Origin: Candidatus Nitrosopumilus sp.
Lineage (GTDB): Archaea > Thermoproteota > Nitrososphaeria > Nitrososphaerales > Nitrosopumilaceae
Reading direction: 5' to 3'
Length of the DNA: 42,401 bases
NCBI GenBank assembly: GCA_029864805.1
Contig: JAOTSS010000011.1
Coordinates: 1 to 42,401 of the forward strand
In this document: positions 9,344 through 17,338 of the stretch, piece by piece
Layout of the letters: each line of letters starts with the position of its first letter
How positions within the stretch are numbered: position 1 is the stretch's first letter
Notes under the pieces: model-generated
The model's database searches: none
What the model saw: the letters and a program-made list of their open reading frames with translations, nothing else
What the model was told of the DNA's origin: nothing
Made by a program: the position numbers and the translations under genes

Positions 9344-9568
9344 AAATTCAGCTCAAGAAATCATTGATTTTATCAATTCCATGTATCATGAACAAATACC
9401 TGGCCCTGTAAAATTTATAGTGAAAAGAAAAGTAAAAAAATTGAAAAATTCAACCTTGATGATTTTCCTGAATCCTTTAGAACTTGCACTGTTGAAGAAT
9501 TAGTTCTTATTCTAAAAGACACTCATGAAAAAAAGCTTTTCGTTTCTAAAAATAGATTTTTTATGTAG
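9336..9568 (+). CDS. Small hypothetical gene split by a -1 shift at an A7 run
   Basis: An ATG at 9336 overlaps the end of the RAM-domain gene by 8 nt and opens MNENSAQEIIDFINSMYHEQ. That frame becomes low quality after an A7 run at 9434-9440 and stops at 9503. Sliding back one base at gtA AAA AAA, a canonical X-XXY-YYZ heptamer, continues as IEKFNLDDFPESF and ends KNRFFM at 9568, giving 77 aa that look coding throughout. It may be a programmed -1 frameshift, a sequencing error in the homopolymer, or a fresh pseudogene. Function unknown. Confidence 0.5.
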
Positions 9569-9685
9569 ATAAAATAAATTATTTCTACATAGAAAATTTT
9601 AACATCCTTAGTATTCTAGCCCATAACTACTTTTAAGGGATTTTTCAATTTATTTTTGAAATTAACCTGGAGAATTGTTTGAGAA

Positions 9686-11293
9686 TTGACTTTTGAATCT
9701 ATTTTGTATATTGGAATTTTACTCCTATCTGCTAAACTATTTGGAGAAATCATGCATCGAATAAATCAACCTACAATTTTAGGAAATGTTCTTGCAGGAA
9801 TAATAGTTGGGCCTGCACTTTTTGCGCTTGTTCAGCCAATTGAAGAAATTGAACTTTTTGTATCTATTGGGGTGTTTTTTCTATTCTTCCTAATTGGTCT
9901 TGAAGAAATAGACCTAGCAGGATTGTTCCGCGTTATGAGGGGTAGGATCTTTGCTGGCTCTGCTGTTGCATTTTTAATTCCTTTCGTAGTCGCTGGCTTT
10001 TTTGGAATGGCCTTAGATATGGATTTCATAAAATCCTTTGCTATTGCCAGTGTCATTGCGGCTTCTAGTTTGGGTGTTACTGCCAAAGTTCTAAGTGATC
10101 TTGGAAAGTTAAAATCCACTATTGGTCTTGAAATTTTTACTGTAGCCGCGATTGTAGAATTTATCGCAATTATTGTCACAAGTATAATGATTCAAATCAA
10201 TACAAGTGAAACGCCTGTGTTTTCAGAATTTATATGGTTATTTGTGAAAATGATTGTTTTCTTTGCTGTAGCAGGACTGGTTTCAGTGTTTGTTTTACCA
10301 CGATTTTTCCGATTTATAAAAAAACATCTTCAAGTTACCCACATTTATTTTGGAATCGTAATTGGCGTGATATTGCTTGTTGCATACTTTGCAGAGATTA
10401 GTGGTGTTCATGGTGCAATAGGCGCACTTCTTTTAGGAATTGCAGTTTCGAGAATGAGTAAAGAAGAGTACAATGAGATTTCAAAAAATGTTAATGCTGT
10501 GGGATATGGGATCTTCATTCCTATTTTCTTTGCAGGAATTGGACTCCACTTTAGCACCGCGTTTCTTGATTTAGAATTGTGGGTAATAGTTGGTTTTCTT
10601 GTTATAATGATTGGTGTAAAATTTCTCAGTTCTTACATTGCAGTACGTATTGCTCAAATGAGACCTGCAACAACTGTTGCATATGGTGTCATGTCTAAAG
10701 GTGCAGTAGATTTGGCATTGATGTTGTCTTTACTACAAGTAAATATTTTGAATAATAGTTTGTTTTCACTTTTGGTCCTTGGAACTCTCATGACAATGAT
10801 AATTTCTAGCGTTGAACTTCAGCGTAAATTAAAGAAGATAATTCACTTCAAAATAGGAACTATAGAAATGGGGCTAGTTCCTGGTTATTTTAGACGAGTA
10901 GTATCAGACATGACTGCAATGTCTGTAATTAATACTGCCTTCCTTAAGACGACAAAGAATATTACAATTAAAGACTTTCTTGAAAATAATGAACTAGGCA
11001 AAAGACCGTTTCTAGTTTTTGACGAACAAGATGTTTTGGTTGGAATTATCTCAAAACGTGAAGTTGATAAATCTCATAAAAAAACCCGTGATATCACTAC
11101 CATTGGAGATATTATGTATGAAAAACTTCTGACTGTTTTACCCAGTGAATATCTTTATTCAGTAATTCAAAAAATGAATTCTTATCCATTTGATATGATA
11201 CCTGTAATTGATCCTGAAAATAGAAAAAAAGTGATTGGGATAATATCAAATCATGACATAATGAATTTGCTAGTAGAGACAGAAAAATCCTGA
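9686..11293 (+). CDS. CPA2-family cation/proton antiporter with C-terminal CBS pair
   Basis: The first roughly 390 residues contain about 12 hydrophobic segments in the KefB/NapA arrangement, including GNVLAGIIVGPALF, FFLFFLIGLEEID and a FFAGIGLHFS helix. The last 120 residues form two CBS motifs (VFDEQDVLVGIISKREV and VIDPENRKKVIGIISNHD), which in this family bind adenine nucleotides and gate transport. Probable role: Na+ or K+ exchange for protons across the cell membrane. It starts with TTG at 9686; the next in-frame ATG would remove the first 22 residues and most of helix 1. Followed by a K+ channel and a Usp gene, an ion-homeostasis group. Confidence 0.92.
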   Translation: MTFESILYIGILLLSAKLFGEIMHRINQPTILGNVLAGIIVGPALFALVQPIEEIELFVSIGVFFLFFLIGLEEIDLAGLFRVMRGRIFAGSAVAFLIPFVVAGFFGMALDMDFIKSFAIASVIAASSLGVTAKVLSDLGKLKSTIGLEIFTVAAIVEFIAIIVTSIMIQINTSETPVFSEFIWLFVKMIVFFAVAGLVSVFVLPRFFRFIKKHLQVTHIYFGIVIGVILLVAYFAEISGVHGAIGALLLGIAVSRMSKEEYNEISKNVNAVGYGIFIPIFFAGIGLHFSTAFLDLELWVIVGFLVIMIGVKFLSSYIAVRIAQMRPATTVAYGVMSKGAVDLALMLSLLQVNILNNSLFSLLVLGTLMTMIISSVELQRKLKKIIHFKIGTIEMGLVPGYFRRVVSDMTAMSVINTAFLKTTKNITIKDFLENNELGKRPFLVFDEQDVLVGIISKREVDKSHKKTRDITTIGDIMYEKLLTVLPSEYLYSVIQKMNSYPFDMIPVIDPENRKKVIGIISNHDIMNLLVETEKS

Positions 11294-11387
11294 TTTAAAA
11301 TAACTCTGACAACTAATCCTAGGAACAACGCAAAAATACTTGAGTTCCGAGTTTTTTCTTTACTAAATGAGAAATTTGAAGAATGGA

Positions 11388-11421
11388 ATACTTGATTACC
11401 GATTGTTAATCATTCAAGTAT
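11388..11421. repeat. Imperfect inverted repeat between antiporter and channel genes
   Basis: ATACTTGA (11388-11395) pairs with TCAAGTAT (11414-11421), and bases around a central accGATTgtt can extend the stem with a small bulge. It may be a terminator, an operator, or the start of a short RNA in this 205-bp gap. I see no T-run directly after it. Confidence 0.35.
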
Positions 11422-11498
11422 GATGTAATAAAAAAGGTCCATGTTCTCGAACTTGAAAATCTTATTTTGGTTTTTAGTAGTTAATATTTTAATGATTT

Positions 11499-11936
11499 TT
11501 GTTGAAACTTCTAATTTCACTTCTCATAATTTCAGTATTGGTAATTGGAATAAGTGGAATTGGAATTTATTTAATAGAGTCTCCTCATGAAGATGCACAA
11601 ATTACAAATCTGATCGATGCGTTTTGGTGGGCTTCTGCAACTGTCACAACAGTAGGATATGGAGATGTTGTTCCAGTAACCGAGATTGGACGATTATTGG
11701 GAATTGCTTTGATGTTTGTAGGAATATCTATTATTGGTACTTTTATCTCCGCATTAGGTGCACAACTTATTGGTTCTAGATTAAAAAAACACGAATCGTT
11801 AGAATCTTCTACAAAATCACTGATTATTAAAAAAATTAATGATATTGAAAATTTGGAGAAAAACGAAGTAGAATTACTGATCTCTATGGTAAAAGATTTA
11901 CATGATGAAGCAAAAATCCATCGTAAAAAAAATTAG
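11499..11936 (+). CDS. Two-TM potassium channel pore protein
   Basis: One membrane helix (about residues 3-25) is followed by a pore helix and the K+ selectivity filter TVTTVGYGDVVPVT, then a second helix, FVGISIIGTFISALGAQL. This is the minimal KcsA-like Ion_trans_2 layout. The 50-residue cytoplasmic tail is helical and charged and may form a coiled coil. No RCK or CBS regulatory domain is attached; the upstream antiporter carries CBS. Start TTG at 11499 (or TTG 11502), as an upstream ATG is out of frame. Confidence 0.9.
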   Translation: MLKLLISLLIISVLVIGISGIGIYLIESPHEDAQITNLIDAFWWASATVTTVGYGDVVPVTEIGRLLGIALMFVGISIIGTFISALGAQLIGSRLKKHESLESSTKSLIIKKINDIENLEKNEVELLISMVKDLHDEAKIHRKKN

Positions 11937-11996
11937 TTGCCTTTTCTCAATTTGGTGTTAAAATTTGTACTATAATTATACATTGAGAAATTCTAT

Positions 11997-12467
11997 ATGT
12001 ATGAAAACTATCTCAAAATTATGAATGCTAACAAAATCAAAACAATTGCCATTCCTTTTGATGGCTCCATTCATTCAAAACATGCATTTGATATGGCATT
12101 AAATCTTGCACTGAAATATCACTCAAAACTGATTCTAGTTACATGTATTGAAAAGATTAATGGAAGCTGGTATGGAAAAGAATTTACTCCTAAATATAAT
12201 CAAGATGTAAAAAAATACAAAGAAAAAATTCTCCGTGAAACTACAAAATTAGAACAAATTTCAAAAAAGAAAAACATCAAAACAATTACAAAAATATTTG
12301 TTAGTGACTCAATAGTGGAGAAAATACTGTCCTTCTCAAAATCTAACAATGTTGATATGATTGTGATGGGATCTCATGGGAGAACAGGCATTGACAAATT
12401 AATTTTGGGTAGTGTTGCAAACGGCGTCGTTCAATGGTCTAAAATTCCTGTGTTAGTAGTACGATAA
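11997..12467 (+). CDS. Universal stress protein family protein
   Basis: A single UspA domain. It opens IAIPFDGSIHSKHAFDMAL and ends with the ATP-binding signature GSHGRTGIDKLILGSVANGVV (G-2X-G-9X-G-S) and IPVLVVR. ATP-binding Usps act as cytoplasmic stress or energy-state modulators. ATG 11997 gives 156 aa; an internal ATG at 12021 fits the family N-terminus better (MNANKIKTIAIPF). Its position after the antiporter and channel suggests a role in osmotic or ionic stress (inference). Confidence 0.9.
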   Translation: MYENYLKIMNANKIKTIAIPFDGSIHSKHAFDMALNLALKYHSKLILVTCIEKINGSWYGKEFTPKYNQDVKKYKEKILRETTKLEQISKKKNIKTITKIFVSDSIVEKILSFSKSNNVDMIVMGSHGRTGIDKLILGSVANGVVQWSKIPVLVVR

Positions 12468-12564
12468 TCCATAAAATAAAATTCCGTTTTGAAATTCATA
12501 CATGTTAATTTAAGAATGATGATGTCTAGATGCATTTAACTTTTAAAAAAATAGTGATTGTTTA

Positions 12565-12684
12565 ATGGGCTTTGTTGAAAGAAATTGTAGGTATGTCGTT
12601 GGTGAGGCAAAAAACAATTATGTCTTGGAATGGACTGATTTTATATCAAATTATTTAAATCCTTTAAAACAAGTAGTCTTGTGA
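12565..12684 (+). CDS. 39-aa ORF with TGATG overlap to the next gene
   Basis: MGFVERNCRYVVGEAK opens a 39-codon frame whose TGA (12682-12684) shares bases with the ATG of the phasin-like gene. That suggests translational coupling. Against it, a good TATA box (12651-12659) for a leaderless downstream transcript lies inside this frame. No recognised family. Confidence 0.3.
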   Translation: MGFVERNCRYVVGEAKNNYVLEWTDFISNYLNPLKQVVL

Positions 12685-13115
12685 TGAATGCAAATGCTGA
12701 AAAACCCCAAAATGATAATTTTGCAATATTTGATAAAGTTAACCAAAGATATTTTTCCGAAATAGAACATTCGGTGCCTCATTTTCAACAAACACTATTT
12801 GATTTACAAAATGAGTGTTACAAATCATGGAAAAACACTATTAATGCAAATGCTGAACTGCAAAAAGAACTCCTAGGTAAATCCGGACTTAATTTTGCTT
12901 TACCCAAAGTTACTGAGACAATAATTGACAATGTGGGGGAAGAGATTGTAAAATATAGACTGGCTTGTATCAAAATTACTATTGCCACAATAGAATCTGG
13001 AACAAAAAATATCAAAACATGGAATGACAATGCAAATACATTTGTTGATTTGAATCGAAAAATTATGCATAACTGGTTGTCTCTATTCATTCCAAAATCA
13101 GATATTGAAAAATGA
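12684..13115 (+). CDS. Phasin-like helical protein
   Basis: About 143 aa, almost entirely helical and amphipathic, with no signal or membrane segment. Its pattern (FDLQNECYKSWKNTINANAEL, followed by conserved-looking helices) resembles phasin/PhaP-type proteins that coat polyhydroxyalkanoate granules, and ammonia-oxidising archaea carry PHA synthase genes (established). The assignment is by pattern only. I start at ATG 12684; the preceding GTG at 12681 is in frame. The ATG is about 29 nt after TTATTTAAA. Confidence 0.6.
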   Translation: MNANAEKPQNDNFAIFDKVNQRYFSEIEHSVPHFQQTLFDLQNECYKSWKNTINANAELQKELLGKSGLNFALPKVTETIIDNVGEEIVKYRLACIKITIATIESGTKNIKTWNDNANTFVDLNRKIMHNWLSLFIPKSDIEK

Positions 13116-13198
13116 AAAAATCATCCATTGGTGTAATAGCCCTTGTGGTTTCAGTTGTAGTTTTTTACAGTCTCATGAGTTTATTGTGGCAGCTCTAA
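13112..13198 (+). CDS. 28-aa single-span membrane peptide
   Basis: Its ATG overlaps the phasin-like stop (ATGA). MKKSS is followed by about 20 hydrophobic residues (IGVIALVVSVVVFYSLMSLL) and ends WQL. The basic N-terminus and single helix suggest an inner-face-anchored micro-protein. The tight coupling argues for translation. It could tether or regulate the helical protein made from the same message. Confidence 0.6.
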   Translation: MKKSSIGVIALVVSVVVFYSLMSLLWQL

Positions 13199-13229
13199 AC
13201 TAAAAATACCCTCGTAAACCTTGATGTAT

Positions 13230-13310
13230 TTATTTTTCTTCAGATTCATCAGCTTTGTCTCTGACCTTTTTGAGAATGCAAAATTTACTTAATTTCTTGA
13301 TAAATCCCAT
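13230..13310 (-). CDS. Possible 26-aa basic/acidic peptide
   Basis: The frame reads MGFIKKLSKFCILKKV and then an acidic end, ADESEEK. It is short, and coding status rests only on a natural-looking composition: a basic amphipathic N-half and an acidic tail. Confidence 0.25.
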   Translation of the reverse strand: MGFIKKLSKFCILKKVRDKADESEEK

Positions 13311-13361
13311 TTGACATAATTAAGAATTAGAGTCTTATGTGTGTTAAAATTAACAAAGTCA

Positions 13362-13562
13362 CTAGTTTTCATCTATTTCTTTATTGTATTTATCTACTTT
13401 GCGATTGTATTCTTCTATCTCCTTGTTTTCGTCATCTATGTCTCCTTCAAACAGCTCTGGATGTTCTTTTTGGGCACGTTTCAAAAGTTTCTTAAATGTA
13501 TCTGGATCATCTCTTTGAAGATCTAATAGTATTTTTCCAATTGAGTCATCTAGATTACTCAT
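13362..13562 (-). CDS. Hypothetical acidic helical protein (66 aa)
   Basis: MSNLDDSIGKILLDLQRDD is followed by FKKLLKRAQKEHPELF and a highly charged tail (IEEYNRKVDKYNKEI). It is probably two helices with a coiled-coil-like end. The opposite-strand frame here is a hydrophobic antisense shadow. No known domain; no Cys. Confidence 0.6.
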   Translation of the reverse strand: MSNLDDSIGKILLDLQRDDPDTFKKLLKRAQKEHPELFEGDIDDENKEIEEYNRKVDKYNKEIDEN

Positions 13563-13622
13563 ACTGTGATTTCACAAATCAGGTATTTTTACTGTTCTAA
13601 ATTTAGAATAAAAAATTTTGTC

Positions 13623-14044
13623 CTATTTTTCACCATTTATGGAATAGTCGTAGAGCATTCTTGCTTCTTTCCATTGATACCAAACAAAATTCCAAACTAA
13701 GTCATCTATGGATTGTCGTTCTTCTTCTGTGGTTTGTCTGTCTCTTAGATTGCAAATTATTTTACTTCTAATTGTTCCTAATCTGTCCTAACATCACGCA
13801 TTCTCTGTTGTTATTTGGAAGTTCTTTACCTCTAAAATTGTTGGATTTTGAGTTAAAAATATCAAAATGTTCTTTATGCCACCTAAATTTTGATTTCTCA
13901 AAAATTTCAATAATTAATGCTATTGTGTCAAAATCTAATTTTTTCTTATCTAGTTTTTCTTTTATAATTTGTTCTGATTTTTCTTTTCTTTGTTTGGTGA
14001 GTTTTTTCTCTAAATTTTAGTTCTTTAGGTTGGGTTTCATCCAT
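13623..14044 (-). pseudogene. Decayed hypothetical gene with two frameshifts
   Basis: Three consecutive minus-strand segments in different frames read like one protein of about 139 aa. They are MDETQPKELKFREK, then KLTKQRKEKSEQIIKEKL onward to NNNRECVMLG, then RLGTIRSKIICNLRDRQ to LVWNFVWYQWKEARMLYDY. Two +1 shifts are needed, one in an A6 run after REK and one near 13780 without a homopolymer. The middle and last parts have clear coding character. Family unknown; a degenerating gene or an assembly artefact. Confidence 0.55.
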
Positions 14045-14133
14045 AAATTCGGCCTCATGTGTTAAGGGGGATTGTCTCTTAATAACTCTAAAAAACTAAA
14101 AAAATTATTAATGAAATTACCTGTTTTTGAAGC

Positions 14134-14568
14134 ATGCCATTAGATAAAATGCCTGATGCTGAACAATACATCCCATCCCACAAATCGACTGTTTTGCATA
14201 TTAAAGGAAATCCTGTGGCATGTATTTTTGATAATGATCCAAAAAACAAATCACGTTTCCAACTTATTTCTAAAAATGACACTCTTAAAGCAAGTCTGAT
14301 TGGTTTTTTGAACAAACATGACGATTATGGTCTTTTAATGGGATTCAAATTAAAGTTTCAAATAAACTCTGATTTTTTTGAATATACTGTATATCCCAAT
14401 GAAGAATTTGTTGAAACTGTGATCTTCGATGAATCTATTTTCATTATAAACAATAAATTGGAAAATCTTTTTTCTTTAAAAAAAATTATAACCGATCAAT
14501 TCATAAAAACTAAAACAGAGTTTGACAAATTTCAAAAACAAATTTTAAAAAAACCTAAAAATATTTAG
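14134..14568 (+). CDS. Hypothetical protein (144 aa)
   Basis: Soluble, alpha/beta composition, no signal, no Cys cluster. MPLDKMPDAEQYIPSHKS and VLHIKGNPVACIF suggest an N-terminal beta sheet; the last 40 residues are a charged helix. I do not recognise a family. It is in the same orientation as the exonuclease 40 bp downstream and might be co-transcribed with it. Confidence 0.65.
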   Translation: MPLDKMPDAEQYIPSHKSTVLHIKGNPVACIFDNDPKNKSRFQLISKNDTLKASLIGFLNKHDDYGLLMGFKLKFQINSDFFEYTVYPNEEFVETVIFDESIFIINNKLENLFSLKKIITDQFIKTKTEFDKFQKQILKKPKNI

Positions 14569-14608
14569 TTTCCAAATGTTCAATAAATGCTAAATTCTAA
14601 ATTTTTTC

Positions 14609-15274
14609 ATGTCTAATTTTTCACAAATGTTAAAGATCCGAGAACCTGAACTGTTAGATCGTGAAGATGGACATTGGTATAAAACAAAATTTGATAAAAT
14701 CTATCCTTCGATTAGTACTATTCTCTCAGCAACATCTTCTGATGAAAAACAAAATAGTTTAAAATCTTGGAGAGAAAATGAACCTGCACATCAATACATT
14801 ACGGTACAGGCCCAGGAAATTGGAACACAATCGCATAAGATTATCGAGAATTACTTGAGTAATAGTTTATCTTTAAATGAATTTGATTTACTTCCCATAG
14901 CTCATTTTAATAATTTAAAACCCTATTTAGAAAATATTTCTGATGTTACCTCTATTGAACAAAGAATGTATTCTGATAATCTAAAGGTTGCAGGTACCAG
15001 TGATTTGATTGCAGAGTATAATGGAGAATTATCCATAATTGATTACAAGACAAAAAGAAAACCCCAGGTGGATGAATACATGTATGAGTATTATTTACAA
15101 ACTACGTGTTATGCTCAAATGTTTCAAGAAGTAACTGGAAAAAAGATCAATCAAATAGTGATTTTAGTCAGTAGTGAAAAAAACACTCGTCAGGAATTCA
15201 TAAAGTCATGTAATGACTATTTTGAGCCTCTTCATGAGCGAATAGAAAAATACTACCTGAATGATCTTAACTGA
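14609..15274 (+). CDS. PD-(D/E)XK exonuclease, MGME1/RecB-like
   Basis: The 221-aa protein shows the layout of MGME1-type and phage RecB-like exonucleases: YPSISTIL near residue 31, a GTQSHKIIENYL helix, then the catalytic core VAGTSDLIAEYNGELSIIDYKTK (Asp in GTSD, Asp and Lys in IDYKT), and a later YYLQTTCYAQMF helix with the family's Gln/Tyr. No helicase or Cys cluster is attached, so it is not Cas4-like. Probable role: single-strand DNA end processing in repair, or a captured viral gene (inference). Confidence 0.82.
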   Translation: MSNFSQMLKIREPELLDREDGHWYKTKFDKIYPSISTILSATSSDEKQNSLKSWRENEPAHQYITVQAQEIGTQSHKIIENYLSNSLSLNEFDLLPIAHFNNLKPYLENISDVTSIEQRMYSDNLKVAGTSDLIAEYNGELSIIDYKTKRKPQVDEYMYEYYLQTTCYAQMFQEVTGKKINQIVILVSSEKNTRQEFIKSCNDYFEPLHERIEKYYLNDLN

Positions 15275-15336
15275 CCTTATTTGCAAAGATCATAAAACAA
15301 ACGCTTCTATAGTGTCAAAAAGACTAGAAAGAGAAC

Positions 15337-15486
15337 ATGAAATATCTATGTAGAACCTGTAAGAAAAAATGCGATGATATTCCAAAACATATGATGACTG
15401 TTCACAATTTCTCAAAAACAATCGTAGAATCTCAGCTCAAAGCAAATCCTAATTGCTATAAAAATTCCTTTGAAGTCTTAGAATAA
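15337..15486 (+). CDS. 49-aa C2H2-type zinc-finger peptide
   Basis: MKYLCRTCKKKCDDIPKHMM with TVH next gives Cys-X2-Cys...His-X4-His spacing within the first 23 residues; two further Cys lie outside the pattern. GAAAGAG lies shortly before the ATG and could act as a ribosome site. Such tiny zinc fingers may bind nucleic acid. It is one of several in the window. Confidence 0.65.
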   Translation: MKYLCRTCKKKCDDIPKHMMTVHNFSKTIVESQLKANPNCYKNSFEVLE

Positions 15487-15716
15487 CGCTCATTATTTTA
15501 ATCCCATTTAGAGCCAAATTGATCCAAGTTCAGCTGTCTGTTTTTTTATTTTTCTGAAAGTGACTATAATCTATAATGAAAAAATCATTATTTCTAGTGG
15601 TGTAATCGCTATTTTTTGAATTCGTCAACTACGTATGTTTTACAAATGATCTATTTCCTTGAATTTTTATCTATATTTGCACCAGTGTTATTTTTCTAAT
15701 TTGTAGCCTCTCAGAG

Positions 15717-16067
15717 TTATTCGTTCCAAATTGATTGAGTCTTTAACCATTCAATCAAATCTTTATACAATCTGCTTTTTTGCATGTTTAAAACTCCAAT
15801 TTCTAAATTAGTTGATGATTTTACGGTTTTTGTATAATTTTCATACACTGCAAAAATTATCTTATCTAAAAACATCTCATTTTGCATTTCTTTTTTAGCC
15901 AATTCTTCAGACTCGGTCATGGCAAAACTTGCAAATAAAACTCCATCAACCCAATATGCGTTTGCTGCCTCCAGCGAGGACATCATTCCAATAAGGTCAT
16001 CTAGGTTTAACTTGATCATGTCTCGAACATAAATTCGATCATATGGTTTGTGTACAAATTCTGTCAT
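15717..16067 (-). CDS. Hypothetical protein (116 aa)
   Basis: A compact alpha/beta protein with no signal peptide. MTEFVHKPYDRIYVRDMIKL opens it, a hydrophobic but not membrane-length YWVDGVLFASFAM follows, and it ends with a Trp-containing helix (IEWLKTQSIWNE). Family not recognised. The divergent gene begins about 70 bp beyond its start. Confidence 0.65.
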   Translation of the reverse strand: MTEFVHKPYDRIYVRDMIKLNLDDLIGMMSSLEAANAYWVDGVLFASFAMTESEELAKKEMQNEMFLDKIIFAVYENYTKTVKSSTNLEIGVLNMQKSRLYKDLIEWLKTQSIWNE

Positions 16068-16107
16068 GAAATTTATTTTTTATAGAGTCTTAATGAGTAT
16101 TTGGAAA

Positions 16108-16116
16108 TTTTATAAC
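16108..16116 (+). promoter_or_regulatory. TATA box of the 78-aa gene
   Basis: TTTTATAAC is centred about 26 nt before the ATG at 16138. This decides that start over longer in-frame ATGs from 16048 on and implies a leaderless transcript. Confidence 0.5.
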
Positions 16117-16137
16117 TGGTTTTTCTATTATTTTATC

Positions 16138-16374
16138 ATGAGCGAAAAATCTGACAAATTATCTGAGATTGATCTATTTGTTACAGAATTTCCAAAACAA
16201 AATTTTGGAATTGTGGACTATCTACAAGGTAGGGTTCATTTTGCATTATTAGATCAAATGAAACTCATGAGTACCTCTGGCATGACTAAGATGCAAATCA
16301 AAGAAACAATCATTTCAACTGTCACTGAAATTATTGAGAATTTTGAACCTAAAAATGAATCAAAAAGTTCTTGA
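16138..16374 (+). CDS. Small hypothetical protein (78 aa)
   Basis: MSEKSDKLSEIDLFVTEFP then NFGIVDYLQGRVHFALLDQM and a C-terminal helix. Soluble, no Cys, no known domain. The start is set by the TATA spacing; upstream codons would encode an unlikely aromatic-rich extension. Confidence 0.6.
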   Translation: MSEKSDKLSEIDLFVTEFPKQNFGIVDYLQGRVHFALLDQMKLMSTSGMTKMQIKETIISTVTEIIENFEPKNESKSS

Positions 16375-16407
16375 ATCCATCTTTCCTGATTCTGCCATTA
16401 AAATTTT

Positions 16408-16488
16408 GTGACACTGGCAGTAGCAATTTGTGTGGGGCATATCATGATCATTTCTATATTTGCATTCTTTAGTATGCTCTATAATTGA
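16408..16488 (+). CDS. Possible 26-aa membrane peptide
   Basis: A GTG-initiated frame encodes an almost wholly hydrophobic peptide (MTLAVAICVGHIMIISIFAF, then FSMLYN). An in-frame TAA lies just upstream, so the start is confined. It resembles the 28-aa membrane peptide at 13112 in design, not in sequence. Confidence 0.35.
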   Translation: MTLAVAICVGHIMIISIFAFFSMLYN

Positions 16489-16508
16489 CATTTTTTGAAT
16501 CATTCATA

Positions 16509-16901
16509 CTAAGCTTTTGTGGGATCACGACTTAGTATGTTTAGGACATGTTCTACAATTTGTTTTTGCCCTCCTTCATGAACATCCGTTCTAACTGAAT
16601 CCGAACCCATGCTGACAAAAATCAAATTTTCATCTCCTAATGGAAAAGTCATTCGAGTGATTTTTTCAAATGCAGCAACAGCATACAATCCATTTCCTAT
16701 TTTTGGACTCAATGCTTTTCTTCCTTTCCATGCATCTGCCGCTCTTCTCAAGGATGCTTCAGTCTCCTCTTGAGATAGAAAATTTGTGATTCCTTCTCGG
16801 TGACTTGTGGCAAGGATGTTTCCTTCTTTATCTGTAATTATACTATGTCTGATATTGGGATCTGAATCCATTATTCTCTTTAGGAGATTTTCAAAATTCA
16901 T
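16509..16901 (-). CDS. Roadblock/LC7-like small protein (130 aa)
   Basis: The pattern IRHSIITDKEGNILATSHREG near the N-terminus, followed by a helix and FEKITRMTFPLGDENLIFVSMG, fits a Roadblock/LC7-type alpha/beta fold common in ammonia-oxidising archaea (DUF6659-like by memory). Such proteins often act as small-GTPase partners or sensors. No GTPase gene is adjacent. An AT-rich TATA-like stretch precedes the start. Confidence 0.55.
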   Translation of the reverse strand: MNFENLLKRIMDSDPNIRHSIITDKEGNILATSHREGITNFLSQEETEASLRRAADAWKGRKALSPKIGNGLYAVAAFEKITRMTFPLGDENLIFVSMGSDSVRTDVHEGGQKQIVEHVLNILSRDPTKA

Positions 16902-16935
16902 GTCATTATTAATGTTAAATATTACTTAAGTCATT

Positions 16936-17100
16936 CTAATAATCCTGCCCTTGATTTTTGTATTCAAAATAGTCTAAAAATGCTTCATTGAGGTTTTTGA
17001 GTAATGCTTCATCTTTGAATCCTGAGTTTTTTAATTCATCCCATTTTTTCTCTATCTCTTTTTTTAAAACATACAGTGTCCTTTTATCATCACAATGCAT
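16936..17100 (-). CDS. 54-aa hypothetical helical protein
   Basis: MHCDDKRTLYVLKKEIEKKW then WDELKNSGFKDEALLKN and a tyrosine-rich end (FLDYFEYKNQGQDY). Mostly helical and charged. It has a clean start and stop and coding-like composition. About 35 bp after its stop comes the start of the Roadblock-like gene, same strand, so they may form a pair. Confidence 0.5.
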   Translation of the reverse strand: MHCDDKRTLYVLKKEIEKKWDELKNSGFKDEALLKNLNEAFLDYFEYKNQGQDY

Positions 17101-17338
17101 ATTGAACTTATCATACTCTCAAATTTATGATTGTCTTCCAGTATTGTTTCTACTGGAATTGTAATTTTTTAGCATGCTATAGTCTACAGTATTATGGTTA
17201 ATCCAGATATATGATTTAACGGCATTAATAATATGTACAAGTCATTGCAATTCTTTATATCTAAATTATGTTATTTTTAACACACAACCCTTCTGGTGAA
17301 AAATTTAAACCTGTTTGATTTTGAATCTCAGTATGTTT

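Noticed and set aside
13341..13526. 61-aa plus-strand hydrophobic frame
   Set aside because: It is the antisense shadow of the charged 66-aa minus-strand gene; Ile/Phe/Tyr-rich antisense frames are expected in AT-rich coding DNA.
13772..14020. 82-aa plus-strand Ser/Phe-rich frame
   Set aside because: Antisense of the decayed minus-strand gene, with no start context.
15576..15605. Second copy of the MKKS-type membrane peptide
   Set aside because: ATGAAAAAATCA resembles the start of the 13112 peptide, but the frame stops after nine codons and the match is short.
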